Below are positions 6,946-14,471 of a DNA stretch of 31,149 nt, in pieces; within the stretch, counting starts at the first letter, position 1, and each line of letters opens with the position of its first letter. The stretch is from the NCBI GenBank assembly GCA_024690695.1, contig JAILOS010000055.1, forward strand, positions 1-31,149, in the 5' to 3' direction. Source of the DNA: Oscillospiraceae bacterium (GTDB lineage: Bacteria > Bacillota_A > Clostridia > Oscillospirales > Oscillospiraceae). The notes beneath the pieces were generated by a model, which was not told where the DNA came from, did no database searches, and saw only the letters and a program-made list of their open reading frames with translations. The translations under genes were made by a program, and so were the position numbers.

Positions 6946-8427
6946 TCAGACCCGGCGGTAGAGCTCCGTGAGGCGGCGGACGCCGCGGGCGAGCGAGGCG
7001 CTGAGCGCGTCGGGCTTCATGCGCCACTGCCAGTTGCCGTCGGCGACGCCGGGGCAGTTCATGCGGGCGGAGGCGGGCAGCTCGAGCACGTCCTGCATCT
7101 GCATCACGAACAGCTGCGAGGCGGTGGACATGCCGGTGCGGAGCATCGCATGGCACCAGCTCTCGTCCTCTCCCTTGGCCATATAGGCGGCGGCGTAGCG
7201 CAGCGTGGCTTTGTCGGTGCCGCGGACCCAGCCGTTGACGACGTCGTTGTCGTGCGTGCCGACGTAGCAGACGCTGTGGTTGATGCAGTTGTGCGGCATA
7301 TAGTCGGAGTTGCCCTTCGGGTCAAAGCCGAACTCGAGGATCTTCATGCCCGGCATGCCGGAATCCTTCAGCATCTTTTCCACCTCGGGCGTCGTATAGC
7401 CGAGATCCTCCGCGATGAAGCGCAGCTCGGGGAACCAGCGCGTCAGCACGCCGATGAGCTCCATGCCCGGGCCGGGGCGCCAGCGGCCGCGGCGGGCGGT
7501 CGTGTCGCCGTAGGGAACGGCCCAGTAGCTCTCAAAGCCGCGGAAGTGGTCGATGCGGATCACGTCGTAGAGCTTCTGCGCGCCCTCGATGCGGCGGATC
7601 CACCAGCCGTAGCCGTCGGCCTTCATCCTGTCCCAGTCGTAGAGCGGGTTGCCCCAGAGCTGCCCCACGTCGGTAAAAGCGTCTGGCGGCACGCCCGCGA
7701 CCTCGGTCGGGAGGTTCTCCTCGTCGAGCTGGAAGAAGTCCGGCGCGCTCCACACGTCGGCGGAGTCGAGCGCGACGTAGATCGGCACGTCGCCGATGAA
7801 TTCCACGCCCTGCTCGCGGGCGTAGCGGCGCAGCTCCGTCCACTGCCGGAAGAACAGCATCTGCAGAAAGACCCAGAAATCCACCTCGTCGGCCAGCTTC
7901 TCGCGCCAGAGCCGCACGGCCTCCGGCTTGTGCAGGCGCAGATCCTCCTCCGGCCAGTCGGTCCAGCAGGCCATGCCGAAGCGCTGCTTGGCGGCCATGA
8001 ACAGGGCGTAATCCTCCAGCCAGGCGGTGTTTTCCGCGCGGAAGGACGCGACCTCCGCCTTCAGCTTCTCCCGGCCGCGCCGATAGGCCTTGCGCAGCAC
8101 CTCGTAGCGGTTCCGGTACACCGCGCCGTAGTCCACGCGCTCCGGGTCGGCGCCCCAGTCGAGCTCCCTGAGCTCGCTGCGCTTGAGAAGCCCGTCGCGC
8201 ACGAGCTGATCGAGGTCGATGTAATAGGGGTTGCCGGCGAAGGTGGAAAAGGAGGAATAGGGGCTGTCCCCGTAGCTCGTCGGGCCGAGAGGCAGCAGCT
8301 GCCAGTACTTCTGCCCGGCGGCCTTCAAAAAGTCGATAAAGCGCTTTGCGCTTTTGCCCATCGTGCCGATGCCGTAGGGCGAGGGGAGAGAGCTCATGGC
8401 CATCAAAATGCCGCTTTTCCGAATCAA
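6946..8427 (-). CDS. malQ: 4-alpha-glucanotransferase (amylomaltase)
   Basis: A 493-aa GH77 enzyme that transfers alpha-1,4-glucan segments between maltodextrins and releases glucose, working in cytoplasmic glycogen/maltodextrin metabolism. The N-terminus RKSGILMAMSSLPSPYGIGTMG and the following QLLPLGPTSYGDSPYSSFS are hallmark sequences. Downstream DVPIYVALDSADVW, IRIDHFRGFESYWAVP (catalytic Asp nucleophile region), RFIAEDLGY (acid/base Glu region) and VGTHDNDVV carry the GH77 active-site residues. The frame begins with TTG at 8427, preceded by AGAGGGA about 6 nt upstream; no better ATG precedes the conserved RKSGIL start, and the in-frame methionines at residues 9 and 11 would cut into it. 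It has its own promoter and terminator, so it is monocistronic. Confidence 0.96.
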   Translation of the reverse strand: MIRKSGILMAMSSLPSPYGIGTMGKSAKRFIDFLKAAGQKYWQLLPLGPTSYGDSPYSSFSTFAGNPYYIDLDQLVRDGLLKRSELRELDWGADPERVDYGAVYRNRYEVLRKAYRRGREKLKAEVASFRAENTAWLEDYALFMAAKQRFGMACWTDWPEEDLRLHKPEAVRLWREKLADEVDFWVFLQMLFFRQWTELRRYAREQGVEFIGDVPIYVALDSADVWSAPDFFQLDEENLPTEVAGVPPDAFTDVGQLWGNPLYDWDRMKADGYGWWIRRIEGAQKLYDVIRIDHFRGFESYWAVPYGDTTARRGRWRPGPGMELIGVLTRWFPELRFIAEDLGYTTPEVEKMLKDSGMPGMKILEFGFDPKGNSDYMPHNCINHSVCYVGTHDNDVVNGWVRGTDKATLRYAAAYMAKGEDESWCHAMLRTGMSTASQLFVMQMQDVLELPASARMNCPGVADGNWQWRMKPDALSASLARGVRRLTELYRRV

Positions 8428-8484
8428 GGCGATCCCTCTTTTCTGTCTGTCGAATGGCGAGCGAACGCCGCCCGCAACGCCAAC

Positions 8485-8513
8485 ATACTATCGCTTTTTC
8501 CGTCAAAAAGCAA
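8485..8513 (-). promoter_or_regulatory. Likely malQ promoter
   Basis: Minus strand: TTGCTT (8513-8508), 17-bp spacer, TAGTAT (8490-8485), in an AT-richer patch between the mscS-type terminator and malQ. Matches to consensus are moderate (4 of 6 in each box). The rest of the 8428-8642 gap holds only the upstream gene's terminator. Confidence 0.55.
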
Positions 8514-8583
8514 GGGGCTTGTCTCAAAATCTGCGCGGCCCGGTCCGCGGCGCTGACGGGCCGCCGGGCACGGGGGAAAAGAG

Positions 8584-8617
8584 AAAAACGGCCTCCGCCC
8601 GGACGGACGGAGACCGT
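8584..8617 (-). terminator. Intrinsic terminator of the MscS-family gene
   Basis: Minus strand: ACGGTCTCCG (8617-8608) pairs with CGGAGGCCGT (8597-8588) over 10 bp with one G-U; the T-rich tail begins at 8588. It lies 26 nt past the stop of the mechanosensitive channel gene. Confidence 0.87.
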
Positions 8618-8642
8618 ATTGACGATCTTTTTCGCTTTCGGC

Positions 8643-9443
8643 TTATTTCTCCACGATATGCACGTTGACGTGCTCGTAGCTCATGGCGACGCCGTGACGC
8701 TTGAAGGCCTCGCGCACGCGCTCGTTCAGGCCGAAGTACACGTCCCAGTAGTCGGCGTTCTTGCACCAGACGCGGGAGACGTATTTGATGCTGCTGGCCT
8801 CATAGGCGAACAGGCGCACAAAGGGCGCGGGATCGGTCAGGATCCGCTCGTCCTCGCCGATGGCCTCGAGGATCGCGGCCTTGACGGCCTCCGTATCCGC
8901 GTCGTAGGCGGCGCAGAAATACTGATCCACGCGGCGCAGCGGCTCGCGGCTGTAGTTGTTGATCGAGGACGCGGTGACGTCGCTGTTGGGGATGCTGACG
9001 GCCACGTTGTCCAGCGTGTCGAGCTGCGTGTAGAACAGACCGACGGACTTGACCGTGCCCATCTTGCCGGCCGCCTCGACGAAATCGCCGGCGGCGAAGG
9101 GCTTGGTGATCAGCAGAGTGATGCCGGAGAAGAGGTTGCTCATCACGTTCTGCACGGCCAGGGACAGAGCGAGGCCGGCTACGCTGAGCAGAGCGACCAG
9201 AGAGGCGGTGTCAATGCCGAGCGCGTTGGCGATCAGGATGATCGCGACGATCCACAGGAGGATGCTGACGGCGTTGCGCACGAGGTTTTTCAGCGCGCCG
9301 TCGACCTTTTTGGAGCGGGCGAGGATGCCGTCGATCGCCTTCATGACGATCTTGATCACGATCCAGCAGATCAGCGTCAGCAAAAGCGCCGACAGCAGGC
9401 TGGTCGCGGAGGTGGCGCCGAGCTTGGAGAAGAAATCTTCCAT
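8643..9443 (-). CDS. mscS: Small-conductance mechanosensitive channel, MscS family
   Basis: A 266-aa inner-membrane channel that opens under membrane tension to release solutes on osmotic downshock. Three hydrophobic helices are visible: about 14-36 (LLSALLLTLICWIVIKIVM), 58-76 (AVSILLWIVAIILIANALG) and the pore-lining, Gly/Ala-rich TM3 at about 80-105 (TASLVALLSVAGLALSLAVQ then NLFSGI). The beta domain follows: PFAAGDFVEAAGKMGTVKSVG and VSIPNSDV, both family signatures. The C-terminal domain of about 90 residues is complete. Length matches the minimal MscS/YkuT class. Own promoter and terminator indicate a single-gene unit. Gene symbol is by family; several MscS paralogues may exist in one genome. 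Confidence 0.94.
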   Translation of the reverse strand: MEDFFSKLGATSATSLLSALLLTLICWIVIKIVMKAIDGILARSKKVDGALKNLVRNAVSILLWIVAIILIANALGIDTASLVALLSVAGLALSLAVQNVMSNLFSGITLLITKPFAAGDFVEAAGKMGTVKSVGLFYTQLDTLDNVAVSIPNSDVTASSINNYSREPLRRVDQYFCAAYDADTEAVKAAILEAIGEDERILTDPAPFVRLFAYEASSIKYVSRVWCKNADYWDVYFGLNERVREAFKRHGVAMSYEHVNVHIVEK

Positions 9444-9475
9444 AGGAAAAGCCCCCTTTATCTTTGAATGAACTT

Positions 9476-9504
9476 ATTATAATCGGCCCTTGTCCGATTT
9501 GCAA
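9476..9504 (-). promoter_or_regulatory. Promoter of the MscS-family gene
   Basis: Minus strand: TTGCAA (9504-9499), 17-bp spacer and a perfect TATAAT (9481-9476), about 33 nt before the ATG, which has an RBS-like AAAGGGGG. The promoter begins only 7 nt after the yqgF stop. Confidence 0.85.
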
Positions 9505-9510
9505 GAGAAA

Positions 9511-9918
9511 TCAGAGGCTCCCCAGATAAGCCTCCAGGATCAGACTCGCCGCCACGGCGTCCACACTGCGGCGGTGGAGCTTCTCGCGTTTGCCGTTGGC
9601 GTGCAGGATCGCGTGGGCCTCGATGCTGCTGCGCCGCTCGTCCCAGAGGACGACCGGCAGGCCGGAGGCTTCAAGCAGCAGCTCGCGGAAGGCGCGGCTC
9701 TTCTCGGCGCGCGGCCCCTCCGTGCCGTCCATGTTCTTCGGCAGCCCCAGCACCAGCGTCCCGACACCGCGCCTGGCCGCCTCCTCGGCAATGCGCCGCG
9801 CCGCGCGTTCGGCGTTCCATTCCTCCATCGTCCAGGCTTCTCCGCAGAGCATCCCCAGCAGGTCCGAGACCGCAAGGCCGATCCGCTGGTCGCCGTAATC
9901 GATTGCCATGACTCTCAT
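9511..9918 (-). CDS. yqgF: Putative pre-16S rRNA nuclease / Holliday-junction-resolvase-like protein YqgF
   Basis: A 135-aa RNase H-fold protein of the YqgF/RuvX family, whose members help process the 5' end of 16S rRNA. The N-terminal MRVMAIDYGDQRIGLAVSD contains the first catalytic aspartate (D7); VLGLPKNMDGTEGPRA and LPVVLWDERRSS supply the mid-domain signature and acidic residue, and the late DAVAASLILEAYL gives the last catalytic Asp. The start is set at the ATG at 9918 because AAGGAG lies 7 nt before it; a TTG five codons earlier would place the RBS inside the coding sequence. It lies 31 nt downstream of folC and is probably co-transcribed with it. Confidence 0.93.
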   Translation of the reverse strand: MRVMAIDYGDQRIGLAVSDLLGMLCGEAWTMEEWNAERAARRIAEEAARRGVGTLVLGLPKNMDGTEGPRAEKSRAFRELLLEASGLPVVLWDERRSSIEAHAILHANGKREKLHRRSVDAVAASLILEAYLGSL

Positions 9919-9949
9919 CGCGTTCTCCTTCAAACCGAAAAGTGAAAAC

Positions 9950-11215
9950 TCAATACATCCCCAGACAGTACCGGATCTCGCCGGCCATGTACAGCGAGCC
10001 CACCGCGCAGACCATGCCGTCCGCGCCCGCCCGGTCGATCGCCTCGCTCACGCCCTCGCGGATGCTGCCGCAGACCGTGACGGGCTTGCCGAAGGGCTCA
10101 AGCGCCGCGGCGAGCTCCTCCGCCGGCAGCGCCCGCGGGCTCTCCGGGGCCACGCAGACAAAGGCGTCGCCCTCCGGGGCGAGCAGACGCAGCATGCCCG
10201 GATAATCCTTGTCGCGCAGCACGCCCAGCAGCAGCACCCGGCGCTGAGCGGGGAAGTAGCGCCGGAGGTTGTCGCGCACGGTCTCGGCGCACTGGACGTT
10301 ATGTCCGCCGTCGAGCACGAAGGGCGGCTCCTCGCGCAGCAGCTCGAAGCGGGCGGGCCACTGCACGGCGTAGAGCCCGTGCTCCAGCGCGTCCTGCCCG
10401 ACGCGCCAGCCGAGCGAGCGCAGCACGCCGACGGCCTCGATGACGACGGCGGCGTTTTTGAGCTGGTGCGCGCCCAGCAGGGGAAGGGCGTATTCCTCGC
10501 CGCGGTACCGGAAGACCTGGCCCTCCAGACTGTCGAACAGCGGCTCGATCGCGTTCTCGTCGGCCCTCGTCAGCGCGCAGCCGCGCTCGGCGCAGACGCC
10601 GCGCAGCACCGCCTCGACGCCCGGCGTCTGCGGGTAGATCACGCAGGGGCGGCCCGGCTTGACGATCCCGGCTTTTTCAAAGGCGATCTGCTCGAGCGTG
10701 CCGCCCAGCAGCTCGGTATGGTCGAGCCCGATGTTCATGATCACGCTGAGCTCCGGCGATTCGATCACGTTCGTGGCGTCGAGCCGTCCGCCGAGCCCGA
10801 CCTCGAGCACGACGATCTCGCAGCCCTCCTCGGCGTACCAGAGCAGGGCGGCGGCGGTCATCATTTCAAACTCGGTCGGGTGGTCCTCCATCGCGTCGGC
10901 CAGCGGAGCGAGCCGCCCGACCAGCGCGGCGAGCGCCTCGTCCCCGATCGGCAGGCCGTTGATCTGCATGCGCTCGTTGAAGCGGTAGAGGTAGGGCGAG
11001 GTGTAAAGTCCGGTGCGCAGACCGGCGGCGCGCAGGACGCTCGCGAGCATCGCGGCGCAGCTGCCTTTGCCGTTTGTGCCGGCGACGTGGACGAATTTCA
11101 GTTTTTTCTGCGGGTCTCCGAGGCGGCGGAGCAGCTCCGACACGCGCTCGAGCCCGGGCTTGGAGCCCTGATAGCGCACGCCGTTGAGCACGGCGAGCGC
11201 CTCCCGATAGGTCAC
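9950..11215 (-). CDS. folC: Bifunctional folylpolyglutamate synthase / dihydrofolate synthase
   Basis: A 421-aa Mur-ligase-family enzyme that adds glutamate to folates (and, in bifunctional members, to dihydropteroate) with ATP. P-loop VHVAGTNGKGS with K50; LRTGLYTSPYLYRFNERMQI gives the family folate/omega-loop signature; EVGLGGRLDATNVI and MNIGLDHTELLGGTLEQIAFEKAGI are typical of FolC; the C-terminal ligase domain includes FVLDGGHNVQCAETV and VLLLGVLRDKDYPGML. Start is GTG, 9 nt after AGGGAGATG; an ATG 10 nt earlier is in another frame. The product retains THF in the cell, which fits the folate-dependent GcvT-GlyA enzyme nearby, though the two units have separate promoters. Confidence 0.95.
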   Translation of the reverse strand: MTYREALAVLNGVRYQGSKPGLERVSELLRRLGDPQKKLKFVHVAGTNGKGSCAAMLASVLRAAGLRTGLYTSPYLYRFNERMQINGLPIGDEALAALVGRLAPLADAMEDHPTEFEMMTAAALLWYAEEGCEIVVLEVGLGGRLDATNVIESPELSVIMNIGLDHTELLGGTLEQIAFEKAGIVKPGRPCVIYPQTPGVEAVLRGVCAERGCALTRADENAIEPLFDSLEGQVFRYRGEEYALPLLGAHQLKNAAVVIEAVGVLRSLGWRVGQDALEHGLYAVQWPARFELLREEPPFVLDGGHNVQCAETVRDNLRRYFPAQRRVLLLGVLRDKDYPGMLRLLAPEGDAFVCVAPESPRALPAEELAAALEPFGKPVTVCGSIREGVSEAIDRAGADGMVCAVGSLYMAGEIRYCLGMY

Positions 11216-11247
11216 GGGCGATCATCTCCCTGTCGATTGCTGCCTGT

Positions 11248-11277
11248 ATGATAGACCCTCCGACCGCCCGCTGTCAA
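11248..11277 (-). promoter_or_regulatory. Promoter of folC-yqgF
   Basis: Minus strand: perfect TTGACA (11277-11272), 18-bp spacer, TATCAT (11253-11248), ending about 32 nt before the folC GTG. A 15-bp perfect inverted repeat begins 11 bp upstream of the -35 box. Confidence 0.82.
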
Positions 11278-11288
11278 GGGCGCGCGGC

Positions 11289-11333
11289 GGAACGGGCGAT
11301 CGCAGAGGCTTATGCCCCGCGATCGCCCGTTCC
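11289..11333. repeat. 15-bp perfect inverted repeat between the DUF2804 gene and the folC promoter
   Basis: GGAACGGGCGATCGC (11289-11303) and GCGATCGCCCGTTCC (11319-11333) are perfect reverse complements around a 15-nt centre that itself can pair GGC with GCC. No T run follows on either strand, so it is not a standard intrinsic terminator, although a hairpin this stable may still stop or stabilise the 3' end of the dnaD operon transcript. It could also be an operator for folC. A second weak 5-bp hairpin (AACGC/GCGTT, about 11346-11361) lies nearer the DUF2804 stop. Confidence 0.75.
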
Positions 11334-11379
11334 GGCGAAGGCTGTAAACGCCGCAAAGCGTTTTAATGGAAGATTGGTA

Positions 11380-12405
11380 TTACCACTTGTTTTCGACCTT
11401 TTCGGCGAAGCCGGGGAAGTCGTGCACCTCGATGACGCTGCCGTCGTCGAGCACGGCCCGGCCGCTGAACAGGCCGAAGACCTGGTGCTGGTCGGATTTG
11501 AGGAGCTTGAAATCGGTGCAGGAGGCGCGGTCGAGCACCGGCTTGAAGTCCATCGTGAAGCGCCCGTCGTCCGAGTCGAACTGCCAGGGCGACAGGAAAT
11601 CCTTCTCGTCGCCGGGAATGTGGAAGCGCACCTGACTGAGCTTGTGCGCGCGGCCGTTGTAAAACAGCATGTTTTCGGTGGCCCGGGAGGTGTCGCCGAA
11701 GCCGTAGCCGATGTTCCAGCCGAAGGGCACGCCGCCGACCTGCCCGGAGGCCGAGCCCCAGTACCAGGTGTTGTGATAGGTCCACACGCCGCGGCCCCAG
11801 TCGAGCACGGCGAAGCTGCTGTCCGGCTCGAAGGTGTAGACCCGCTCGCCGTAGCGCACCTGGCCGCGGGCGCGCATGTTGTTGATCTTCTGGTTAAAAT
11901 AGAAGTGCCCGGGCTTGTCGAAGGGCGTGGCGATGACCATGCTCTCCTCCGGCTCGCCCGTCAGCTCGATCTCGGCCGACAGCGCGCCCTCGGGCCCGAA
12001 GGCCTCCATGCCCGCGGTCAGCACGCGGCGGCCGTGCCCGTCGTTTTCAAAGGAGAGGCTGTAGCCCTTGCCGCCGTGGCGCACGCTGCCGGAGGCGGAG
12101 CTCTCGGGCAGACCCACGCGCCCGAAGGTCAGCAGGCTCATCGGGCTTTTCGTGATCTCCCACAGCTCCCCGAAGTCCAGCAGGGAGATCGAGTCCATCC
12201 CCATATAGCTGTTGTCGGCGATCGTGAGGGCCAGGGCGAAGCGCCCGTTGTTGATCAGGTAGTAGTCCCATTCCTTGATGCGGCTTTTGCCCGCGCGGAT
12301 ATCCGCGCGGCGGTAGACGGGCAGCAGCTTTTTGGCGTAGCCCGGCTCGGTCAGATTGCCCTGCCGGTCGAGCAGGGGCATGGCTCTGGTGATCTCGTGC
12401 TGCAT
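11380..12405 (-). CDS. DUF2804 family protein
   Basis: A 341-aa protein matching the DUF2804 pattern: an N-terminal segment with LLDRQGNLTEPGYAKKLLP, then KSRIKEWDYYLINNGRFALALTIAD, a beta-rich middle, and a WTYHNTWYWGSASG...PFGWNIGYGFGDTS core followed by ENMLFYNGRAHKL. The function is not established; the fold resembles lipocalin/hydroxyneurosporene-synthase-like beta barrels, which is a weak hint of a hydrophobic ligand. No signal peptide or membrane helix is visible, so it is probably cytoplasmic. The RBS AAGGAGG lies 7 nt before the ATG, and the gene starts only 12 nt after the helicase-loader stop, so it is co-transcribed with DNA replication genes without an obvious functional reason. 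Confidence 0.85.
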   Translation of the reverse strand: MQHEITRAMPLLDRQGNLTEPGYAKKLLPVYRRADIRAGKSRIKEWDYYLINNGRFALALTIADNSYMGMDSISLLDFGELWEITKSPMSLLTFGRVGLPESSASGSVRHGGKGYSLSFENDGHGRRVLTAGMEAFGPEGALSAEIELTGEPEESMVIATPFDKPGHFYFNQKINNMRARGQVRYGERVYTFEPDSSFAVLDWGRGVWTYHNTWYWGSASGQVGGVPFGWNIGYGFGDTSRATENMLFYNGRAHKLSQVRFHIPGDEKDFLSPWQFDSDDGRFTMDFKPVLDRASCTDFKLLKSDQHQVFGLFSGRAVLDDGSVIEVHDFPGFAEKVENKW

Positions 12406-12417
12406 CTCGAGGCCTCC

Positions 12418-13410
12418 TTATCTCTTCATCAGCCGGATATCCCGCCCGACGAAGGGCAGGCGCAGGAACTCTCCCTTGAGGCGGGAGACGATCTGCGGGC
12501 TGTATTTGCGCTGCAGCTCCTCGTCGGAGCAGTTGGTGCTGACGATCGTTTTTTTGCCGGTGGTGAGCCGGGTGTTGATCAGCGTATAGAGCGCGCTGAT
12601 CGACAGCGACGTGACGATTTCGGTGCCGAGGTCGTCGAGGATCATCAGATCGCAGTCGAGCATCCGCCTCACGCGCGCGTCGGCCGCCTCGGCGGTCTCG
12701 GGGTCGCGGGCGAAGCGCTGCGCCTCGAAGGCCTCCAGCGCGGCGGCGGCGCTGTCGTAGCAGACGGAGCAGCCCTTGTCGGCGACGACGCGGGCGATGC
12801 AGGCGGACAGATAGGTTTTGCCGAGGCCGGTGCCGCCCTGAAAGAGCAGGTTCACGTTCACGTCCGGGAAACGTTCGGCGTAGCGGCGGCACATCTCCAG
12901 GATCTTCTCCATCGCGTAGCGCGGGGAGACCGCGTCGCTGCCGAGCGGCTCGCTGTCGTACAGGCTCAGGTCGAAGCGCTCGAAGCGCTCGTCCCCGTGG
13001 CGCAGCAGCGTGCCGAGCTCCTTCGTCAGCTCGCGGTTGTACAGCTCGCGCAGACAGCGGCAGGGCGAGGAGCCGTCCATACCGGTGTCGCGGCAGATCG
13101 GGCAGCTCACGATCTCGTCCAGATAGTCCGTCGGGAAGCCGAGCTGCACCAGCAGCTCGCCGCGCCGGGCCTGCAGCGCAAGATTGCTCTGCCGCAGCGC
13201 CTCCAGCCTTTCGGCCAGGTCGGGCGCGCGCGACACGGTCAGCCGCACGAGCTCCGCCATCTGACTGCGCAGCTCGCGGTCGATCCGCTCCATCTCGGGC
13301 GAGCGGGCGTAGACCTCCGCGAGGCGGCGCTGCCGCTCGGCCAGGTTGCCGCTGCGGCGGCGCTCCAGCTCCGTGCGGGCGCGGGCGAGGATTTTTCCGT
13401 CAAAGGGCAT
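12418..13410 (-). CDS. DnaC/DnaI-like helicase loader ATPase
   Basis: A 330-aa AAA+ protein. An N-terminal helical region rich in Arg/Glu (about 1-100) is followed by a putative zinc-binding stretch SCPICRDTGMDGSSPCRCL, then the ATPase domain with Walker A GGTGLGKTYLS (K198), Walker B LMILDDLGTE and a sensor-1-like TIVSTNCSDEEL; SRL and RLPFVGRDIRLMK give the sensor-2 end. This layout matches the DnaI/DnaC loaders that place the replicative helicase on DNA, and differs from transposon IstB proteins by its Cys-rich N-terminal part. It lies 15 nt after the DnaD-like gene, the usual clostridial pairing of primosome factors. Start ATG at 13410 follows AAGGAG. Confidence 0.92.
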   Translation of the reverse strand: MPFDGKILARARTELERRRSGNLAERQRRLAEVYARSPEMERIDRELRSQMAELVRLTVSRAPDLAERLEALRQSNLALQARRGELLVQLGFPTDYLDEIVSCPICRDTGMDGSSPCRCLRELYNRELTKELGTLLRHGDERFERFDLSLYDSEPLGSDAVSPRYAMEKILEMCRRYAERFPDVNVNLLFQGGTGLGKTYLSACIARVVADKGCSVCYDSAAAALEAFEAQRFARDPETAEAADARVRRMLDCDLMILDDLGTEIVTSLSISALYTLINTRLTTGKKTIVSTNCSDEELQRKYSPQIVSRLKGEFLRLPFVGRDIRLMKR

Positions 13411-13425
13411 GGCGATCGCTCCTTG

Positions 13426-14319
13426 TCAAAGGACTTTGGTAAAGTCGTAATCGGTCTTCGTGACGCCGGCGGACTCCGTTTTGGGTCCGGGCTTGCGGCG
13501 GCTGTCGCCCGCCTCGATCTCCTCGGGCGTATGGAGCCCCTTCCGGTTCCAGGAGAGGATGATCTTGTTCATATAGGGCCAGCGCAGCGTGCCGAGACTG
13601 GTCACGGTGCGGTCGTAGGCGATGGCGATGGCCTCCGGGGAGAAGCCCAGGTCGAGCCACGAGGCGATATGCTCGCGCTCGGTCTTCGTCGGCTCGCGGC
13701 CGCGGATGTTCAGCGCCTCGCACACCGTGTTCACCGCCTCGCGGCGGCTGCGGCGGAAGCGGAGGTAGGCCTCGGCCTGCTCGAGCGTGAAGATCTCGCG
13801 CCGGGCCCACTCGTAGCCCTCCTTCTCGACGGCGCGGGGGGAGGGGACGCTGCCGGGGCGGCGCAGCTGCGCGCTCTCGGCGCAGGCGTTGAGCAGCAGC
13901 AGCACCACCTCCATCGGCAGCCCGAGCTGCTGGTAGAGCGACAGGAGCATGCTCATGTCGGCCTGCGAGAGCTTGCGGCCGAAGATCCGCTCGGCCTCGT
14001 CGTAGATGGCCCTGACGTTCGGGTCCTCGCGGTTGCAGCGCACGATCTCCTGCGCGGTGAATTCGGCGTGCCCCTCGTCGGCGGGCGGGAGCGGAGGCTC
14101 CGGCTTTTTTTCTTCAAAGAGCCCCATCCGGCGCAGCTTTTCGGCCGCGGCCTCGACCTCGCGGCCGGTGCGGCAGAGCGCGCGGGCGGCCTCCTCCTGC
14201 GAGAAGCGGCCGCGGCGGAGTAGCCAGAGATACAGCAGCGCCACGTCGCCGTCGTGCGCGGCGATCAGTTTGTCCAGCGCGCCGGAGGGCAGGGACTGGA
14301 AAGAATCGGCGTCTATCAT
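13426..14319 (-). CDS. DnaD-domain replication protein
   Basis: A 297-aa protein. The N-terminal part (about 12-75) reads as a winged-helix region (ALDKLIAAHDGDVALLYLWLLRRGRFSQEEAARAL and so on); a DnaB_2/DnaD C-terminal domain lies at about 115-280 with IVRCNREDPNVRAIYDEAERIFGRKLS, DMSMLLSLYQQLGLPMEVVLLLLNACAE and EREHIASWLDLGFSPEAIAIAYDRTV, then the conserved WPYMNKIILSWNRKGLHT tail. Members remodel DNA during primosome assembly and work with DnaI-type loaders, and the next gene encodes one. It is the first gene of a three-gene minus-strand unit with its own promoter. Confidence 0.93.
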   Translation of the reverse strand: MIDADSFQSLPSGALDKLIAAHDGDVALLYLWLLRRGRFSQEEAARALCRTGREVEAAAEKLRRMGLFEEKKPEPPLPPADEGHAEFTAQEIVRCNREDPNVRAIYDEAERIFGRKLSQADMSMLLSLYQQLGLPMEVVLLLLNACAESAQLRRPGSVPSPRAVEKEGYEWARREIFTLEQAEAYLRFRRSRREAVNTVCEALNIRGREPTKTEREHIASWLDLGFSPEAIAIAYDRTVTSLGTLRWPYMNKIILSWNRKGLHTPEEIEAGDSRRKPGPKTESAGVTKTDYDFTKVL

Positions 14320-14360
14320 GGTGATTTCCTTTTGTTTCGATGAATTTACACTTTGGTCGT

Positions 14361-14389
14361 ATTATATCATTAATTTGTTCTTGTCGCAA
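14361..14389 (-). promoter_or_regulatory. Promoter of the dnaD-like operon
   Basis: Minus strand: TTGCGA (14389-14384), 17-bp spacer, perfect TATAAT (14366-14361), 41 bp before the ATG of the DnaD-like gene. The -35 box shares bases 14384-14386 with the -35 of the divergent plus-strand promoter. Confidence 0.82.
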
Positions 14390-14410
14390 GTAGCCAAAGC
14401 GTGTTATAAT
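14381..14410 (+). promoter_or_regulatory. Promoter of the U32-maf-mreCD-PBP2 unit
   Basis: TTGTCG (14381-14386), 18-bp spacer, perfect TATAAT (14405-14410), followed by a roughly 55-nt leader to the U32 gene. It overlaps the divergent dnaD-side promoter, so RNA polymerase can probably occupy only one at a time. Confidence 0.78.
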
Positions 14411-14471
14411 ACACTGAATAATAAGCGGCCGAAGGCGGGACCCCCGTCCGGCCGCATAAGGAGATCGGGAT

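Noticed and set aside
11296..11326. HIP1 (GCGATCGC) sites as in cyanobacteria
   Set aside because: Two copies occur only because they are parts of the same inverted repeat; all genes point to Firmicutes.
12418..13410. IstB transposition helper ATPase
   Set aside because: No IstA-type transposase nearby; the N-terminal Cys-rich part and the adjacent DnaD-like gene favour a replication helicase loader.
11248..14223. A 991-codon open frame on the plus strand opposite folC-side, DUF2804, dnaI and dnaD genes
   Set aside because: It is antisense to three clearly recognisable genes, has repetitive Ala/Gly/Val/His composition typical of GC-rich shadow frames, and shows no domain.
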